Positions 29,364 through 38,126 of a DNA stretch of 64,000 nt are shown piece after piece. A program made the position numbers and the translations under genes. The stretch is taken from contig CACZBD010000001.1 of assembly GCA_902779305.1 (NCBI GenBank), forward strand, positions 124,001-188,000, in the 5' to 3' direction. Positions within the stretch are counted from its first letter, which is position 1, and the number at the start of each line of letters is the position of its first letter. The notes beneath the pieces were generated by a model. The model made no database searches. It saw only the letters and a list, made by a program, of their open reading frames with translations, and was not told the DNA's origin. The stretch comes from an uncultured Lachnospiraceae bacterium (GTDB lineage Bacteria > Bacillota > Clostridia > Lachnospirales > Lachnospiraceae).

Positions 29364-31160
29364 CTATAATAATTCCGTTATGGCATTGACCAGCTTGGGA
29401 TGGTGAATGACAAAATGAATTGCAGGGGCCGTGTTCTTCGAGATCATGGCCCATTTTCCTTTTAAGATCGTGATCTGAATATTTCTGAAGGAATACTTGT
29501 CTCCGTCAAGAACATGGCAGGTCATGCCAGGCGTTTCCGAGGAGACCCTGCGCTCTGTTTCGACATGCTTCATATAACGGTCAAAAGGATACGCGATGTT
29601 TTTGTCGATGAAAGCTCCCGAAAGAGCCAGATACGCGGGATGCTCCGTGAAACCCGACTCATTCGGCGTATATAAATATTCTTCCATCCGGCCGCCCTTT
29701 TGAAAGAACTGATGCACCAGATCCGTTTGAAAATCAAGTGCAGACCGAAACATTTCCGCATCGCTTTCGGAAAAATCATAGAAACTGCTGATATCGTCAT
29801 TCACGGAAGAGGACAGGGTGTACAGGGAAGGTGCGGAAAGGAGCCGGATACATTCGCTTTCTTCACTGATCTCTGAAAGCTCTTTTGTCAGAAACTCCCT
29901 GTAAGCAAGCGCATTTTCGCTGCGATAGGTATTCATCAGCAAAGACGCCTGTCCGAACAATTCGAGGGCCCGCTTGCGATGGATTTCGAGTTCCCCCGGT
30001 ACTTTGGTTGTTTTGATCAGAGCATTCTCGATATCATTTCCGATACATTCCCCCATGGATGCAATGTTATCCGAAAATCGCAGAAAGTGCTTAAAAACCG
30101 GATCGCTTTCTCCGGGAAAATAGTAAGAGTGCACTTTTCCCGTCATATAGATCGGGATCCAGCCCATCAGCCCGGTCAGGATTTCATTATCCGGACGGTC
30201 GAGATGATGGATGATGTGAATATCGTGGCCCTTTTTGATGATGACCGCCAGATAGAACATATACTTTCTGTAATAGTCTTTGTCCTCATCCATGGTGGTC
30301 ATCGGCAGTGTGGAATACATATATATCGGGGATTTGTCGGCACTGAAAGCAACAGATCGCAAAAAGTCCAGTTCCGCGCTTTTCATACCCTTAAGCCCGG
30401 TATAGGATTTGTTGGAGCCAAGCCTGAAGGGGATGGAAGGCAGATTGATCTTATCAAAATGGATCAGGTTCATATATGCGTTGAGATCAAAACTGTCTAT
30501 CTGCGACAGGAATTCTTCCGTGGTTTTGCTTTCTATGGTGTCCGATCCGTCATTGCCTGTCCGGGCATCTTCAGACGGATCCGTACTTTGGTTCAACAGA
30601 TAAGAAACGATTTTTGCAGACAGATGACCGGAGCCGGAAAGGGCTTTTTTATCCACATCCAGAAGTGTACTGATGACCTCCAGATCGGAATCGGCATGAT
30701 ATGCACTCGCACAGAAATCTCCGACATTTCTCGCAAAAAGCACATAATCCGAAGGAGAGCGTTCTCCTTTGATGATCCTTGAGACAAAACTGGGGTCATA
30801 AGAGGAATACTTTGAAAATCTGGAAATACTGATGTTTAAGGAACTGATCAGGGCATTCAGTTTGCTCAGGAAATCCTTTTTATCAATTCCGGCGTTGGGA
30901 AGCGTGGAAAGCAGACTGTTTTGTATGGACGTAACGGAGTAGGGAGCGTTTTCCGATGTGTCAAGCCCCTTTTTCTCTGCTGCAAGGCTAAGCGCATGAG
31001 ACAGGACATAGGTGGAGTCACCGTCCGGTTTGGGGAGCCGCTTCCCGCTGCGGTAACGGCTGATGACGGCCTCGGAAGTGTTGCTTAAATTGGCCAGTTC
31101 CCTGGAAGTCAAGCCAGTCTCTTTCATATAATCGTTTAGCCGTTCCCGAAATGTCATCAT
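29364..31160 (-). CDS. Large XRE-type HTH regulator with uncharacterised C-terminal region
   Basis: The start is placed at the ATG-ATG pair 31160/31157, just after GGGAGG (31165-31170). The frame stays open further upstream, but that part overlaps the promoter (31249-31277). This gives 598 residues. Residues 1-60 are an XRE/Cro-type helix-turn-helix (TSRELANLSNTSEAVISRYR). A second HTH-like stretch (about 105-160, FSKYSSYDPSFVSRIIKG) follows. The remaining 400 residues show no known domain and include GHDIHIIHHLDRP and GWIPIYMTGKVHSYY, which look like a conserved sensory module. It is divergent from the 1741-aa secreted protein gene, so it probably regulates that gene and itself. The ligand is unknown. 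Confidence 0.85.
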   Translation of the reverse strand: MMTFRERLNDYMKETGLTSRELANLSNTSEAVISRYRSGKRLPKPDGDSTYVLSHALSLAAEKKGLDTSENAPYSVTSIQNSLLSTLPNAGIDKKDFLSKLNALISSLNISISRFSKYSSYDPSFVSRIIKGERSPSDYVLFARNVGDFCASAYHADSDLEVISTLLDVDKKALSGSGHLSAKIVSYLLNQSTDPSEDARTGNDGSDTIESKTTEEFLSQIDSFDLNAYMNLIHFDKINLPSIPFRLGSNKSYTGLKGMKSAELDFLRSVAFSADKSPIYMYSTLPMTTMDEDKDYYRKYMFYLAVIIKKGHDIHIIHHLDRPDNEILTGLMGWIPIYMTGKVHSYYFPGESDPVFKHFLRFSDNIASMGECIGNDIENALIKTTKVPGELEIHRKRALELFGQASLLMNTYRSENALAYREFLTKELSEISEESECIRLLSAPSLYTLSSSVNDDISSFYDFSESDAEMFRSALDFQTDLVHQFFQKGGRMEEYLYTPNESGFTEHPAYLALSGAFIDKNIAYPFDRYMKHVETERRVSSETPGMTCHVLDGDKYSFRNIQITILKGKWAMISKNTAPAIHFVIHHPKLVNAITELL

Positions 31161-31248
31161 CAGACCTCCCGTTCGCTCCGGAATCCAATACAGAAGAATC
31201 CCACACACAAGTTTCATTTCTATATTATGTTTTATTCTCTCAATTTTA

Positions 31249-31277
31249 TTCTTACAAAAAATTTGCCACAGTGTCAA
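31249..31277 (-). promoter_or_regulatory. Promoter of the large HTH regulator
   Basis: On the minus strand a perfect TTGACA (31277-31272) is followed after 17 bases by TAAGAA (31254-31249). The transcript would carry an untranslated leader of about 80 bases. The promoter supports the internal start codon chosen for the regulator. Confidence 0.65.
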
Positions 31278-31290
31278 TGCCTAATAGGCA
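31278..31290. promoter_or_regulatory. Palindrome in the divergent regulator/adhesin region
   Basis: TGCCTA-A-TAGGCA is a perfect 13-base palindrome immediately upstream of the regulator's -35 box. On the other side lie CTGTACAG, another small palindrome, and TATAAT (31321-31326) pointing toward the secreted protein gene. This is a good candidate operator. The rest of the 31161-31472 gap holds only A+T-rich leader sequence and the ribosome binding site. Confidence 0.5.
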
Positions 31291-31472
31291 AGTGTGATAC
31301 TTATCCTGTACAGACTATTATATAATTAATCAAAGCAAATACGCAGCACGTTTCGTAAGTGTTTACGATCTTACTCCTACATTCTGATACATTCAGAGTT
31401 TTTTTTCCGTTCCGTGTCCATTTTTAGTGTAGCATCAACCAGATATTTCTTAGCGAAAGGAGAACACTGTCA

Positions 31473-34400
31473 ATGAAAGAAAGACCAAAACTGAAGAAGC
31501 TGTTTCATCTGCTCGTTGCGCTTGCGGTCGCATTGATTATAATGCCCGCAAAGCCTGTTTACGCAGATGCGGATCCTATCGACGGATTTGTTATGGATGC
31601 CGAAACGCTGCCTGACGGTTCTATAGGCGTTTTGTTCATAAGAGGAGGATCAAGCACTGACGGGGTAATATCGGGCGGCACGCTGTGGTACGGCGTGTTC
31701 GATCCGGATGGAGTTCTTCAGTGGACCGAAGAGTTCGTCGGCAGTGAGGAAACTGCCGCAAAGGAAGCCGCTCTTGCGATATATGACGGCAGGGCGCACG
31801 TTGCCTATACGACAAGTGATGACAGGATTGCATACACTTACCAGACAGACAATGGCTGGTCTGCCATTCATTTGATAGAGTCTAATAATTTCGGTAACGT
31901 TAACGGGCAATTATACGGACCTGATATCGAAGTTGACGGGAATGATACAGCTCATATTGTTTATTTTGATACACGTGGTGCGAATGATGGAGACAACGCC
32001 GCTCAGCAGGATGTTATGAAATGCACGGTCAATAACGGAACGCTGACAAAATCGGTATGTATTGGCGGGTACTATTCGAGAGGAGATCTTGGTGGATATG
32101 ACAGAAGCAGCTGCTCTGTACCCGTAAAGATCACACATAATAAACTCACTGTTGTTTCCAAGAATCATGATTATTCGGTAGACAGCTATTCGGGCAAATA
32201 TAGCAGTTACTCAATTGAGTTCAGAAATCCGGACAAGTCAGAGTATTTGGACTATAATTTTTCTTTTATTGATGCGTGCGACGACAGCTCCTCTGTTTAC
32301 GCCCTGATTTACGGAGGAGATCCAGCCGCGTATTCCGTTCTTGAGTATCTCGGAGAAGATGTTAATTTCGTAAACGGACACACCTGTGCTGATTTCGGAA
32401 ACTATGCTGCCGACATGACGCTTGACGGTTCCGACAATATTTTTTATTCTGCCGCAAGCGGCAACAGTATTCTGTTCCACCAGAACGGGACTGCTATCGT
32501 AAAAACACTTCAGAATGCAATCAGTCATAGAAAACTTACGACCGTACTTTCGGACGGTACGCAGTATTCCGTTTTTACAAATGCAGACGGAAACATCGTA
32601 GTGGCATATCTTGATGATGGTGAACTTGTGGAACTGCTCCCGACGGGTCTTATCCCCGAGGATGTTTCTTCTGTCACATTTACGGCAACCGGATATGATT
32701 CCGGTGAGATCGGCGGAGTTACAGAAGGCGGAGAGTATGTCATTTACTACCCTGCAAAAAACGGTGACGCTGAAGAAACCATAACCGTACCGGAAGGTGA
32801 AGATGTTATAGAAGTAACGGGGCTGGTGCCCGGTACTGTTTCCGTCGTGAAGAAAGCCTCATCCGAAATCAATGCGGATTCGGACCCGAAACAGTTTACG
32901 ATCACCCGTGCGGATACGCCGCAGCTTGTTGCATCGCAGCCCGCTGTCATAGACGGAAAAGGCAGCATTCCGACGGATGCTTCACATGAATATACGACCG
33001 GAGATCCCACGGCAGAGAATGTACAATGGACGGCCTGTACAGGCGCTCTGACAAACCTTGATCCCGGCACATATTATGTTCGCGTTGCCGCATCGGCCAC
33101 TGTGCTGACATCCGATGCGCAGGAGATAGAACTGGCGGAGTTTGTTCCCGCAAAGGAAGCGACGCCGACGGCAGCGTTTACCGCACTCGGGTGCAGTACC
33201 GGCGAGCTTTCGGGACTTGTTTCCGGCGCGACCTATACGTTTGACGAGAGTGAATTTACAGTTGAGGCCGCTGCCACATCAAAATTACTGACGGACCTTT
33301 CCGCCGGAGAACATACTCTGATTAAGAACGGAAACTATGAAACAACGGTTGACAGTGAAGAACAAAAGATAACGATCACGAAAGCTTCCACTCCGGTACT
33401 TATCGGTACAAATCCGACAGAGATCGGAGGGAACGGAAGTATCAACACAGCGAATACGCACGAATATGTCACCGAAGATCCCGAAGACGATCCGGACTTG
33501 GTATCTTGGAATGACTGCAACGGGGCACTTGCAGTTGGAGCAGGGACATACTATATACGAGTAAAGCCTGACGGGGCAGTTCTTGCTTCGGACGTGGTCA
33601 CGGTTACCCTTACCGATCCTTATCAGGAGGAGACACCGGCTGCGACATTTACGGCAACAGGGAGCGCGAAGGGCACATTGTCAGGCCTGACAGCCGGAAA
33701 TTATAAGATATCGCTTGGCGGAGAAGAGAGCACGTTTGTCATGGCAGAGGGCGTAACAACGCACGATCTTACAGGACTTACAGCAGGAAAGCTGTCGCTG
33801 GTCAGATTGGGAGATAACGGTGAAACATCCGTTGACAGCCTCCCGCAGGAGATTACGATTACGAAAGCCGATACACCCACGCTTTCGCCTGTCAATCCGT
33901 CAAACCGCGGAAGAAAGGGCAGTATACCTACAACCGCTGCATACGAGTACAGGACATCATCACCTCAGGGTAATCCGGATGCCGTAGCATGGACGGCTTG
34001 TACCGGAGCCCTTACGGGACTTGAAGAGGGTACATATTATATTCGTATTGCAGCATCGGAAAGTACGCTTGCATCCGATGTGCAGGTGATAACGCTTGAG
34101 GTCGAAGAAATCGTTGTGGTGACTTTTAATGCAAACGGACACGGGAGTGCACCCGCACCGGTTGAGATCAAGAGCGGAAGTAAGATCCCTGAACCCGATG
34201 CGCCTTCAGCTACAGGATATATCTTTGGCGGCTGGTACCTTCACAGTGATTGTAACGATGAAGACAGATGGCCATTCAACACATCCGGTCTTAACGGAGA
34301 TGCAACTTTGTATGCGAAGTGGAGTCCCATCGCTTACTCGGTCGGATTTGATAAAAACCTTGCCACGGCGGCCGGAAATATGGAGAATCAGGCAAGGAAA

Positions 34401-36698
34401 TACGATGACGGCGCACCACTTCCGGCTTGTACATTTGTGGATTCCGAAAGCCTGGAATTCGCAGGCTGGAGCCTTGTTCCCGAAGGGACGGGGACCATTT
34501 ACGCAGACGGGGCTGTCGGTAACTTTGCGAGTGAAAACGGAGCCATTGTTACGCTGTATGCTGTCTGGACAGAGGAAGACTGGGGCGATATCACGCCGGC
34601 AGATGTGGCCGATCTGAAAGCACAGGGCATCCGAAGCAGCAGGATTGGGAACGGGATCTGGATCGGCAGGATAGAAGATGTACCGTTCACCGGCGAAAAT
34701 GTAACGCTTTCAGCCAATGAGCTTCGCGTATATGACGGAAAGAAACTGCTTACGAACGGCGTTGATTACACCGCGAAATACTCGAATCAGAAAAATGTCG
34801 GAAATGCTGCAAGAGTTACCGTGACCGGAAAAGGGAATTACGGGTTCAGTTATTATAAGGAATTCGGTATTGTTCCCACATCGCTTCTGACAGTCGATCC
34901 GTTTGTATATACGCTCAAGGACATGCAATACAAAGCCGGCAACATCCAAAAGTCAAAACCGACAATCAGGTTCGGAAGGCTTACGCTGAAAGAAGGCACG
35001 GATTATACGCTTACCTATGCTCCCGAAAACCCTGTCGATGTGGGAGAAGTCAAGGTGACCGTCACGGGAATGAACAGCTTTAAGAACACGGTTGTTCTTA
35101 CATACCATATTTTCACGGCAGAGACGACATTAAACAATGCGGTCATTGAACTGGATGAAACATATCCGCTTGTATACAGGGGACCCGACGATCCGGTAGA
35201 ACCGCCCGTCAGGGTAAAACTGAATAAGAATGCAGACGGCTATATTCCGGCAGCAGATGCTGAAACAGGTGAGGAAAACTATGAAGTAAGATATGAAAAT
35301 AACGAAAATGCCGGAAAAGCTACCGTGTGGGTGATCGGAAAGAATGCTTACGGCGGGTCAAAGAGCGTAACTTTCAAGATTGCACCAAAACCTCTTTCTC
35401 TTCATCCGGCAGGAGTGGCAAACGTTCTGGTCACCGGGAATACATCATATACCGGCTCTGCGATCAAACCGGAGATCGAAGTATTGGATGGATTCACAGC
35501 TGTTCCGGCAACAGATTACAGCGTTTCATACAAGAACAATACAAACAGGGCAGGCGCCGACGAAACATCAGCCGCGGGAAAAGATATCGCCCCGGTAGTC
35601 ACGGTCAAGCTTAAAGGCAATTATTCCGGAACGCTGACAAAGAAATTTGCCATAACGAGTCTGCAGCTTGCCGAAGAAGATCTTGTGATAACCGTTCCGG
35701 ATATCAAACTCTCAAAGGCCAACCGGCAGATTACCGCTGCCATGATAAAGCCGACAGTCAAATACGGCAAAAAAACATTGAAAAATGGAACGGATTATTC
35801 CGTAGATTTTGCCCATTCCGGAGGCAGCGTTTATGTTGCCATGATAACCCTGCAGGGAAATTACGCCAACAAACCGGGTGTCGAACATATAGACAAGCCG
35901 TTCAGGACATATCAGGCACAGGATACCCTTTCCGAAACGGACTTTGCATTTACGCTTAGCGGTACCACCTTCACCTATACCGGAGACAAGATAACACCGG
36001 CAGTTTCGATCACGGTAGCTGATCATCAGTATCAGGGTGCTGCTCTGAAGCTCGTAGAGGGACGGGATTTTACGGTGTCATATTCCAACAATGTCAATGC
36101 ATCGGTAAATGCACCGGCTAACAAACAGCCGACGATCAAGGTAAAAGGAAAAGGGGCATACAAAGGGACGTTAACGAAAAACTTTACGATCGTTCCGATC
36201 AATGTCGAAGACCTTCGTGCCGATGAATGGGCGGTGACTGTCCCGGATGTAAAATGCGCGAATAGACAGCTCAGTCCCAAGGTTACGGTCACTGTGAAAG
36301 GCAAAACGCTCAAGGCCTCGGATTATTCACTGGTTTACGGGGATACAACGGCACCTACCGGTAATGAAAAGGCAACAGTCACTGTCAACTTTGCCGGCAA
36401 TTATTCGGGAACAAAGGAAGGCCATTTCCGCGTCTATCAGACCGATATCACCAAGATGACATTTGTAAAGATCGCGGATCAGGATTATACCGGCTTATCC
36501 ATCAGACCGGGTGAGAATGAGATAAAGATCTACAAAACAAAACAGAAAAATGCTGCTGATGCACTCGTTTACGGGGTTGATTACACACTGGAATGGGAAG
36601 AAAACATTGCCACCGGAAGAGGTACCGTATACATCATAGGAATCGGAGAGTATGGAAACAGAAAGGCGCTCACGTTTAATATTAAACAAAAGAAATAG
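31473..36698 (+). CDS. Large secreted multi-module protein (1741 aa)
   Basis: A signal peptide (cleavage near VYADA, about residue 33) starts the protein. Residues about 35-410 have repeated strands such as AHVAYTTSDD and AHIVYFDTRG with D-G-N/D turns, suggesting a beta-propeller. Three copies of a roughly 130-160-residue module follow (about 410-880), each with a GxLSGL-type strand, KADTPxL, and GTYYIRxA. Next is an InlB-type B-repeat (about 885-960, FGGWY ... LYAKW) plus a divergent second one. Then come about six beta modules of roughly 90-100 residues with the pattern GVDYTAKYSNQKNVG ... VTVTGKGNY. There is no C-terminal anchor. It is probably an adhesin or surface-binding protein; the target is unknown. 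AAAGGAGAA precedes the ATG. Confidence 0.86.
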   Translation: MKERPKLKKLFHLLVALAVALIIMPAKPVYADADPIDGFVMDAETLPDGSIGVLFIRGGSSTDGVISGGTLWYGVFDPDGVLQWTEEFVGSEETAAKEAALAIYDGRAHVAYTTSDDRIAYTYQTDNGWSAIHLIESNNFGNVNGQLYGPDIEVDGNDTAHIVYFDTRGANDGDNAAQQDVMKCTVNNGTLTKSVCIGGYYSRGDLGGYDRSSCSVPVKITHNKLTVVSKNHDYSVDSYSGKYSSYSIEFRNPDKSEYLDYNFSFIDACDDSSSVYALIYGGDPAAYSVLEYLGEDVNFVNGHTCADFGNYAADMTLDGSDNIFYSAASGNSILFHQNGTAIVKTLQNAISHRKLTTVLSDGTQYSVFTNADGNIVVAYLDDGELVELLPTGLIPEDVSSVTFTATGYDSGEIGGVTEGGEYVIYYPAKNGDAEETITVPEGEDVIEVTGLVPGTVSVVKKASSEINADSDPKQFTITRADTPQLVASQPAVIDGKGSIPTDASHEYTTGDPTAENVQWTACTGALTNLDPGTYYVRVAASATVLTSDAQEIELAEFVPAKEATPTAAFTALGCSTGELSGLVSGATYTFDESEFTVEAAATSKLLTDLSAGEHTLIKNGNYETTVDSEEQKITITKASTPVLIGTNPTEIGGNGSINTANTHEYVTEDPEDDPDLVSWNDCNGALAVGAGTYYIRVKPDGAVLASDVVTVTLTDPYQEETPAATFTATGSAKGTLSGLTAGNYKISLGGEESTFVMAEGVTTHDLTGLTAGKLSLVRLGDNGETSVDSLPQEITITKADTPTLSPVNPSNRGRKGSIPTTAAYEYRTSSPQGNPDAVAWTACTGALTGLEEGTYYIRIAASESTLASDVQVITLEVEEIVVVTFNANGHGSAPAPVEIKSGSKIPEPDAPSATGYIFGGWYLHSDCNDEDRWPFNTSGLNGDATLYAKWSPIAYSVGFDKNLATAAGNMENQARKYDDGAPLPACTFVDSESLEFAGWSLVPEGTGTIYADGAVGNFASENGAIVTLYAVWTEEDWGDITPADVADLKAQGIRSSRIGNGIWIGRIEDVPFTGENVTLSANELRVYDGKKLLTNGVDYTAKYSNQKNVGNAARVTVTGKGNYGFSYYKEFGIVPTSLLTVDPFVYTLKDMQYKAGNIQKSKPTIRFGRLTLKEGTDYTLTYAPENPVDVGEVKVTVTGMNSFKNTVVLTYHIFTAETTLNNAVIELDETYPLVYRGPDDPVEPPVRVKLNKNADGYIPAADAETGEENYEVRYENNENAGKATVWVIGKNAYGGSKSVTFKIAPKPLSLHPAGVANVLVTGNTSYTGSAIKPEIEVLDGFTAVPATDYSVSYKNNTNRAGADETSAAGKDIAPVVTVKLKGNYSGTLTKKFAITSLQLAEEDLVITVPDIKLSKANRQITAAMIKPTVKYGKKTLKNGTDYSVDFAHSGGSVYVAMITLQGNYANKPGVEHIDKPFRTYQAQDTLSETDFAFTLSGTTFTYTGDKITPAVSITVADHQYQGAALKLVEGRDFTVSYSNNVNASVNAPANKQPTIKVKGKGAYKGTLTKNFTIVPINVEDLRADEWAVTVPDVKCANRQLSPKVTVTVKGKTLKASDYSLVYGDTTAPTGNEKATVTVNFAGNYSGTKEGHFRVYQTDITKMTFVKIADQDYTGLSIRPGENEIKIYKTKQKNAADALVYGVDYTLEWEENIATGRGTVYIIGIGEYGNRKALTFNIKQKK

Positions 36699-36733
36699 CC
36701 ATTTCACTGTGCGAATTTACAGGCAGTAAAACA

Positions 36734-36765
36734 AAGGCGTTCATCCGTTACCGGATGGACGCCTT
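36734..36765. terminator. Bidirectional terminator between convergent genes
   Basis: AAGGCGTTCATCCG pairs with CGGATGGACGCCTT (one G-T pair) around a 4-base loop. Going left on the minus strand it is followed by TTTGTTTT. It can serve both the secreted protein gene (+) and the VanW-family gene (-). Confidence 0.8.
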
Positions 36766-36798
36766 AACTATTGTAAAAGTCAATACGATCCACGCTCT

Positions 36799-37629
36799 TT
36801 ATTTTGCGGCCGTCTGCGTCACAACAAGGTCACTTGTGTCGTAAAGCACCTGCGCGTGATTTTTACGGATGAGTTTCTTTTCTAACTGATTGCCGGTAAC
36901 AGGGTCTGTTTTGATGCGATAGATCTCCCCGTTTCTGAATACGATACCGTTTTCATCGGAAAAGAATTCATTTTCCGCCTTAATATGGTATCTGTTCATC
37001 TGCGGTCCGCTTGCCCGCAGTTCTCCGCAGAGGTATTCGTCAGTGGTGTATACGATCAGCTGGTAGGTTCTTTCGGTTGGATTCTTAAATCTGTAGTCCA
37101 GATAGTTATATACGATGGAGGTGCCGGTCCCGAAAGGGATCTTGCGTTTATAATCCGGGAACAGATCGAATCTGTCGTGGTGATGATGCTCGACGATCTC
37201 CATGTCTGAGTGCAGGATCATCCAGTGTATGAGGTTTGTCATCTGACACATCCCGCCGCCCACGCCGGGCGCGGTTTTGCCGGAAGATATGGTAAGGCCT
37301 TCTTTGTAACCTCTTTGCGCGCTTGTTTTTCCGACAAGATACCAGAACGAAAAGATCTCTCCCGGACGGATCAGGATGCCGTTGATCTTGGGCGCGGCGA
37401 TCGAAAGGTTGACTGCTTTATTTTCCTGAAGCTGCATATCCACATTGCCGAGCCTGCGTCTGATCAGCGAATTGTGACAGTAGATCACATAGGGAAGCTT
37501 GCCGGGCTGCTTTGTCTTGGCAAGCTTGTTTACGCTCAGCAGGTTTTTCACGGATCTTTCGATGATGCATTTTCTCCGTGATATCGCATATGTAAGTGGA
37601 GATATTTCGCAAAACAGTTTTCTTTTCAT
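36799..37629 (-). CDS. VanW family protein
   Basis: This 276-residue protein carries the VanW core: RPGEIFSFWYLVGKT, the Gly-rich GVGGGMCQMTN, and a C-terminal half ending in a short basic/aromatic tail. VanW was named from vancomycin-resistance clusters but most members occur outside them and their biochemical role is not established. A cell-envelope role is generally assumed. No signal peptide or membrane helix is evident. No strong ribosome binding site precedes the ATG. There are no other van genes nearby, so this is not evidence for glycopeptide resistance. Confidence 0.88.
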   Translation of the reverse strand: MKRKLFCEISPLTYAISRRKCIIERSVKNLLSVNKLAKTKQPGKLPYVIYCHNSLIRRRLGNVDMQLQENKAVNLSIAAPKINGILIRPGEIFSFWYLVGKTSAQRGYKEGLTISSGKTAPGVGGGMCQMTNLIHWMILHSDMEIVEHHHHDRFDLFPDYKRKIPFGTGTSIVYNYLDYRFKNPTERTYQLIVYTTDEYLCGELRASGPQMNRYHIKAENEFFSDENGIVFRNGEIYRIKTDPVTGNQLEKKLIRKNHAQVLYDTSDLVVTQTAAK

Positions 37630-37660
37630 ATTTATGAGTATACCAGAAGATTAGACTTTT

Positions 37661-37685
37661 GGGGGTAGCGATCCCCCCGTTTTTT
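37661..37685 (+). terminator. Orphan hairpin with T-run in a divergent gap
   Basis: GGGGG (37661-37665) and CCCCC (37673-37677) enclose a 7-base loop and are followed by CG and six T, the form of an intrinsic terminator on the plus strand. The nearest upstream gene runs the other way, so no gene obviously needs it. Confidence 0.55.
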
Positions 37686-37744
37686 GTATATGATCATATT
37701 ATGAGACGTTTGTGTCTTGAAAATGATCAGATAGAGAGAAGACC

Positions 37745-38098
37745 ATGAACAATAAAAATCATACAAGAGCAAAGATCCTGACCATGATCCCGGTGATCGC
37801 ATTCGTGATCAGCGCCGCAATTCTGGTGCCGCTGACGATCAGTTATTTTTCCACGGGAAGCGATGTGACCGCCGTCGCGATCATCCTCGCAGGTACAGTA
37901 TGTCTGAGCGCGACTACGCTGCCGTGCGTGGTGTTGTCTGTTTTGGGAACAGTGTTTGCCGCAAAGGCAAAGAAAGAGGGGCAGATGGCATCCCGCAAAT
38001 TCTTTGTGATCGGGATCGTCGAGCTCGTTGTTTACAGCCTCGGTGTGATCGGCGCGATCGTCGCGGTAATCATGGCGATCATCGCCGCAACAAGGTGA
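37745..38098 (+). CDS. Small three-helix membrane protein, unknown function
   Basis: The product has 117 residues with three predicted transmembrane helices (about residues 11-33, 42-66 and 84-114) and a short basic loop (KAKKEGQMASRK). It has no recognisable motif. GAGAGAAG precedes the ATG. It lies 28 bases before a lipoprotein gene on the same strand, so the two are probably one transcript. It may be a small DUF4190-like envelope protein, but this is not certain. Confidence 0.72.
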   Translation: MNNKNHTRAKILTMIPVIAFVISAAILVPLTISYFSTGSDVTAVAIILAGTVCLSATTLPCVVLSVLGTVFAAKAKKEGQMASRKFFVIGIVELVVYSLGVIGAIVAVIMAIIAATR

Positions 38099-38126
38099 GA
38101 AAAACCATTTTTGGGAGAGGATTCAT

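Noticed and set aside
36799-37629. Vancomycin resistance determinant
   Set aside because: Only a VanW-family gene is present; there is no ligase, dehydrogenase, dipeptidase or VanRS pair, and VanW proteins are common outside resistance clusters.
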